Shown piece after piece: positions 61,614 through 64,000 of a stretch of 64,000 nucleotides of DNA. The position numbers and the translations under genes were made by a program. The notes beneath the pieces are model-generated. The model searched no databases. It was not told where the DNA came from and saw only the letters and a list, made by a program, of their open reading frames with translations. Each line of letters opens with the position of its first letter. Position 1 is the stretch's first letter. Source of the DNA: JAAYFT01 sp036562765 (GTDB lineage Bacteria; Bacillota; Clostridia; Tissierellales; Tissierellaceae); assembly GCA_036562765.1 (NCBI GenBank), contig DATCJO010000184.1, forward strand, positions 3,642-67,641, given 5' to 3'.

Positions 61614-62348
61614 ATGGATTTTCAATATGTTGCGGGAAGAAATCCTGTTTTAGAAGTATTGAAAACAGGCAGGGAAGTGGAAAAAATATATATTCAAAAA
61701 GGTGAGTTACAAGGCTCAATTAAAAAAATCATAGGAATTGCCAAAGAAAAGAACATAGTCGTTCAGCAAGTAGATAAGAACAAACTTGATTCTTTGGCAA
61801 AAGGCGTTGCCCATCAAGGAGTAGTTGCTTTAGTCTCTTCGTATGAATATTCTGATGTAGAGGATATTTTAGCGAAAGCTAGGGAAAAAAATGAACCACC
61901 ATTCATTTTGATTCTTGATGGTATTGAAGATCCCCACAACCTTGGCGCTATAATTAGAACTGCAGAATGTGCTGGAGTTCATGGCATAATTATCCCCAAG
62001 CGAAGGTCTGCCCAAGTCAATGAAACTGTATACAAATCTTCTGCAGGCGCTGTAGAGCACATGCTAGTTACTAAAGTAAGCAATATAAATACAACAATAG
62101 ATGAATTAAAGGAAAAAGGTTTATGGATATATGGTGCAGATATGGATGGGGATTTATATTTCAATATATCCTTTAAAGGTCCAGTAGCATTGGTAATAGG
62201 CAGTGAAGGAAAAGGAATATCTAGATTGACTAAAGAAAAATGCGATTATTTAGTGAAAATCCCTATGATAGGGAAAATTACATCCCTTAATGCATCCAAT
62301 GCTGCTGCAATATTAATGTACGAGGTAGTAAGACAGAACCATGGCTAG
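61614..62348 (+). CDS. rlmB: 23S rRNA (guanosine-2'-O-)-methyltransferase RlmB
   Basis: 244 residues from ATG 61614. An upstream in-frame start at 61578 lies inside the palindromic element. N-terminal substrate-binding domain (VAGRNPVLEVLK) and C-terminal SpoU knot domain with DGIEDPHNLGAIIRTAEC, LVIGSEGKGIS and IPMIGKITSLNASNAAAI. It methylates G2251 of 23S rRNA (E. coli numbering). It overlaps yacP by 8 bp. Confidence 0.95.
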   Translation: MDFQYVAGRNPVLEVLKTGREVEKIYIQKGELQGSIKKIIGIAKEKNIVVQQVDKNKLDSLAKGVAHQGVVALVSSYEYSDVEDILAKAREKNEPPFILILDGIEDPHNLGAIIRTAECAGVHGIIIPKRRSAQVNETVYKSSAGAVEHMLVTKVSNINTTIDELKEKGLWIYGADMDGDLYFNISFKGPVALVIGSEGKGISRLTKEKCDYLVKIPMIGKITSLNASNAAAILMYEVVRQNHG

Positions 62349-62874
62349 TAAGAATAATAAAGTTAAAGAGTACTTATTTGTTGATGGTTATAATGTAATA
62401 AATACTTGGGATAGGTTTAAGGAGTTAAAAAAAGAAAACCTAGAAGAAGCTCGAAATGAGCTTATTGATATTTTAGTGGAATATATGCACTACTCGGGAA
62501 TAAAGATTATATTAGTGTTTGATGGGCATCTTGTAAAGGGGAACAGTGGAACTAAAGAAAACTACCAAGGGTTGGAAATAGTATATACTAAGGAAAATGA
62601 AACAGCAGACCAATATATAGAAAAGAAGCTAGATGAAATAGGACGGACAAAAAAAGTTAGGGTAGCAACATCAGACTGGATGGAACAGCAAATTGTTTTA
62701 GGCAGAGGAGGTACTAGAATTTCATCTAGGGAACTCGAAGCAGAAATTTTTAATGAAAAAAGGCTTATTAACAGAAAAATATCCAGAGAAAACAAAAAGA
62801 ACGATATGCTTATGAACAGGTTAGATGATGAGACTATACAAAAGCTTTCGAAATGGATTAAGGAAAATAAATAG
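62341..62874 (+). CDS. yacP: NYN domain ribonuclease YacP/Rae1
   Basis: 177 residues. The NYN fold starts LFVDGYNVINTW, with ILVFDGH and ...VRVATSDWMEQQIVLGRGGTRIS later. In Bacillus it is Rae1, an endoribonuclease acting on ribosome-bound mRNA. The start overlaps the end of rlmB, so translation is coupled. Confidence 0.95.
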   Translation: MASKNNKVKEYLFVDGYNVINTWDRFKELKKENLEEARNELIDILVEYMHYSGIKIILVFDGHLVKGNSGTKENYQGLEIVYTKENETADQYIEKKLDEIGRTKKVRVATSDWMEQQIVLGRGGTRISSRELEAEIFNEKRLINRKISRENKKNDMLMNRLDDETIQKLSKWIKENK

Positions 62875-62876
62875 TA

Positions 62877-62905
62877 TTGACTTGAGATTACTGGTTAAAT
62901 ATAAT
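62877..62905 (+). promoter_or_regulatory. Promoter of sigH
   Basis: TTGACT (62877-62882), 17-bp spacer, perfect TATAAT (62900-62905). Transcription would begin at about 62912. Confidence 0.85.
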
Positions 62906-62911
62906 TATGTT

Positions 62912-62953
62912 AATGGCATTCATATTTTACAGGGGGGTACCATTAATGCCATT
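62912..62953 (+). promoter_or_regulatory. Predicted 5'-end hairpin covering the sigH start codon
   Basis: AATGGCATT (62912-62920), at the predicted first bases of the mRNA, is the exact complement of AATGCCATT (62945-62953), which contains the ATG of sigH. The ribosome site AGGGGGG lies in the 24-nt loop. This could slow translation of sigH. Confidence 0.55.
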
Positions 62954-63599
62954 TACTTTTTATGACGAAAAAAGAAGCTTTGACGTTTACAGAAACATGT
63001 CTGATGAAGACATTGTTGAAGCTGCCCAGAATAATGACAATACTGCTTTAGAATATTTATTTTATAAATATAAAAACTACATTAAACTCAAAGCCAGATC
63101 ATATTATCTAATTGGGGCAGATAAGGAAGATATAGTCCAAGAAGGAATGATAGGCCTTTATAAGGCCATAAGAGATTATAATAAAAAAAGAAACACTACC
63201 TTTAAGTCATTCGCAGAAATATGCATAACAAGACAAATCATTTCTGCAATAAAAACTGCAACAAGGCAAAAACACATTCCTTTAAATTCCTATATATCTT
63301 TAAATAAATCTGCATATAATGAAGAATCTGAAAGGACTTTACTAGACGTTGTTTCAGAGATTAAAGTATGCGACCCAGAAGAATGGATGATAGGAAAAGA
63401 AGAATTAAATTTAATCGAAGAAAAGATGGGAGAAAGCCTTTCTGAACTGGAAATGGAAGTCTTCATGTCCTATGTTGATGGTATGAGCTATCAAGAGATT
63501 GCAGCTGGTTTGGACAAGCACGTAAAATGTATAGATAATGCACTTCAAAGAGTGAAGAAAAAGCTGGAAAAAATTTTAAGTTGCAACCATCTAACTTAA
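62946..63599 (+). CDS. sigH: RNA polymerase sigma-H factor
   Basis: 217 residues from ATG 62946 (AGGGGGGT eight bases upstream); a longer frame from 62907 would start before the predicted transcript. Sigma-70 region 2 (ALEYLFYKYKNYIKLKARSYYL, then DKEDIVQEGMIGLYKAIRDYN) and region 4 (LSELEMEVFMSYVDGMSYQEIA) match SigH. It directs early sporulation and stationary-phase genes. Its place before tRNA-Thr and tuf is normal for Clostridia. Confidence 0.94.
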   Translation: MPFTFYDEKRSFDVYRNMSDEDIVEAAQNNDNTALEYLFYKYKNYIKLKARSYYLIGADKEDIVQEGMIGLYKAIRDYNKKRNTTFKSFAEICITRQIISAIKTATRQKHIPLNSYISLNKSAYNEESERTLLDVVSEIKVCDPEEWMIGKEELNLIEEKMGESLSELEMEVFMSYVDGMSYQEIAAGLDKHVKCIDNALQRVKKKLEKILSCNHLT

Positions 63600-63601
63600 A
63601 C

Positions 63602-63630
63602 TTGACAATTATGGGTACCAGTAGTAAAAT
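63602..63630 (+). promoter_or_regulatory. Promoter of tRNA-Thr
   Basis: Perfect TTGACA (63602-63607), 17-bp spacer, TAAAAT (63625-63630). Confidence 0.8.
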
Positions 63631-63648
63631 ATCAGTCAGTGAACAAAT

Positions 63649-63724
63649 GCCCACGTAGCTCAGGAGGTAGAGCACTTGCATGGTAAGCAAGAGGTCACCG
63701 GTTCGAGTCCGGTCGCGGGCTCCA
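63649..63724 (+). tRNA. tRNA-Thr (GGT anticodon)
   Basis: A full 76-nt cloverleaf with encoded CCA: acceptor GCCCACG / CGCGGGC, D arm GCTC/GAGC, anticodon arm CTTGC-ATGGTAA-GCAAG with anticodon GGT, T arm ACCGG/CCGGT and discriminator T. The acceptor has an A5-C68 mismatch. It reads ACC and ACU codons. Confidence 0.96.
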
Positions 63725-63760
63725 AAAATTTTTATTAATGAGACACCAGGGTGAGTTTTC

Positions 63761-63789
63761 TTATTGGGAATAGAAAACTCCTATATAAT
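63761..63789 (+). promoter_or_regulatory. Possible promoter and inverted repeat before tuf
   Basis: TTATTG (63761-63766), 17-bp spacer, TATAAT (63784-63789). GAGTTTTCT (63753-63761) and AGAAAACTC (63772-63780) form an inverted repeat over the spacer region. Confidence 0.5.
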
Positions 63790-63835
63790 GATTATTTTTG
63801 ATAATCAATTATAAGGATATAAGGAGGAAATTAAA

Positions 63836-64000
63836 ATGGCAAAGGCTAAGTTTGAAAGGACAAAACCACACGTAAACATAGGTACAATTGGTCACGTAGA
63901 CCATGGTAAGACTACTTTAACAGCAGCTATAACATTAGTATTAAATAAGAGATATGGAACAGGACAATTCATAGCTTATGACAACATAGACAAGGCTCCA
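63836..64000 (+). CDS. tuf: Elongation factor Tu, N-terminal part (3' truncated)
   Basis: ATG 63836 follows AAGGAGGAAA. The first 55 residues are MAKAKFERTKPHVNIGTIGH, then the P-loop VDHGKTTLTAAIT, all as in EF-Tu. The gene runs off the window. It delivers aminoacyl-tRNA to the ribosome. The position after sigH and a tRNA gene is typical for Clostridia. Confidence 0.97.
   Translation, partial: MAKAKFERTKPHVNIGTIGHVDHGKTTLTAAITLVLNKRYGTGQFIAYDNIDKAP

Overview
The window reads as chromosomal DNA of an AT-rich, anaerobic, spore-forming Firmicute, most likely a proteolytic, amino-acid-fermenting member of Clostridia/Tissierellia (inference). The grounds are AGGAGG-type ribosome sites with some TTG/GTG starts, Arg codons that are mostly AGA/AGG, two T-box leaders, a CtsR-controlled clp operon, sigH, and the Firmicute-type ispD-ispF-gltX-cysS-mrnC-rlmB-yacP-sigH order. 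I see no CRISPR array, insertion sequence, integrase or prophage.

Layout. 1-12.8 kb: an exported-protein block with the end of an SLH-domain protein, a secreted Big_4-type protein, and two very large subtilases that share a C-terminal module. 12.9-14.2 kb: a uracil permease with a PyrR-type RNA site directly before its ribosome site. 14.4-19.2 kb: a SAF-domain oxidoreductase, then an Ile T-box and ileS encoding an IleRS2-type enzyme with a GXHH signature. 19.4-25.1 kb: looser accessory DNA with an SdpI-like protein, a divergent subtilase lipoprotein, a frameshifted HD-domain gene, a phosphatase, a decayed reading-frame remnant and a methionine gamma-lyase-like enzyme. 25.2-30.8 kb: AEC transporter, AGCS symporter, a GlnK/GlnL-like two-component pair and sfsA. 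31-41.8 kb: small hypothetical proteins, a DmpA-type peptidase, a deleted MTA/SAH nucleosidase, a sirtuin, a methyltransferase, a chemoreceptor, DNA glycosylase, ndk, aspartate kinase and hisC. 42-50.7 kb: an EF-G-like GTPase, a cupin, then ctsR-mcsA-mcsB-clpC-radA. 50.7-64 kb: MazG-like protein, CarD, YacL, ispD, ispF, a Pro T-box and proS, a 54-residue gene, gltX, cysS, mrnC, thyX, rlmB, yacP, sigH, tRNA-Thr and the start of tuf.

How the genes fit together. The exported proteases, the DmpA-type peptidase, the AGCS symporter beside a glutamine-type sensor pair, and the methionine gamma-lyase-like enzyme all suit growth on protein and amino acids. The right half is translation and stress housekeeping with readable control sites: T-boxes with ATC and CCC specifiers, a CtsR box, many TTGACA/TATAAT promoters and strong terminators.

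The most unusual signals are the C-terminal module shared by the two subtilases, a family of nested palindromic elements in three intergenic gaps around proS, gltX/cysS and thyX/rlmB, a predicted 5'-end hairpin that would cover the sigH start codon, the altered IleRS signature, and the absence of disA from its usual place between radA and yacL. Everything here was read by eye, without database searches.
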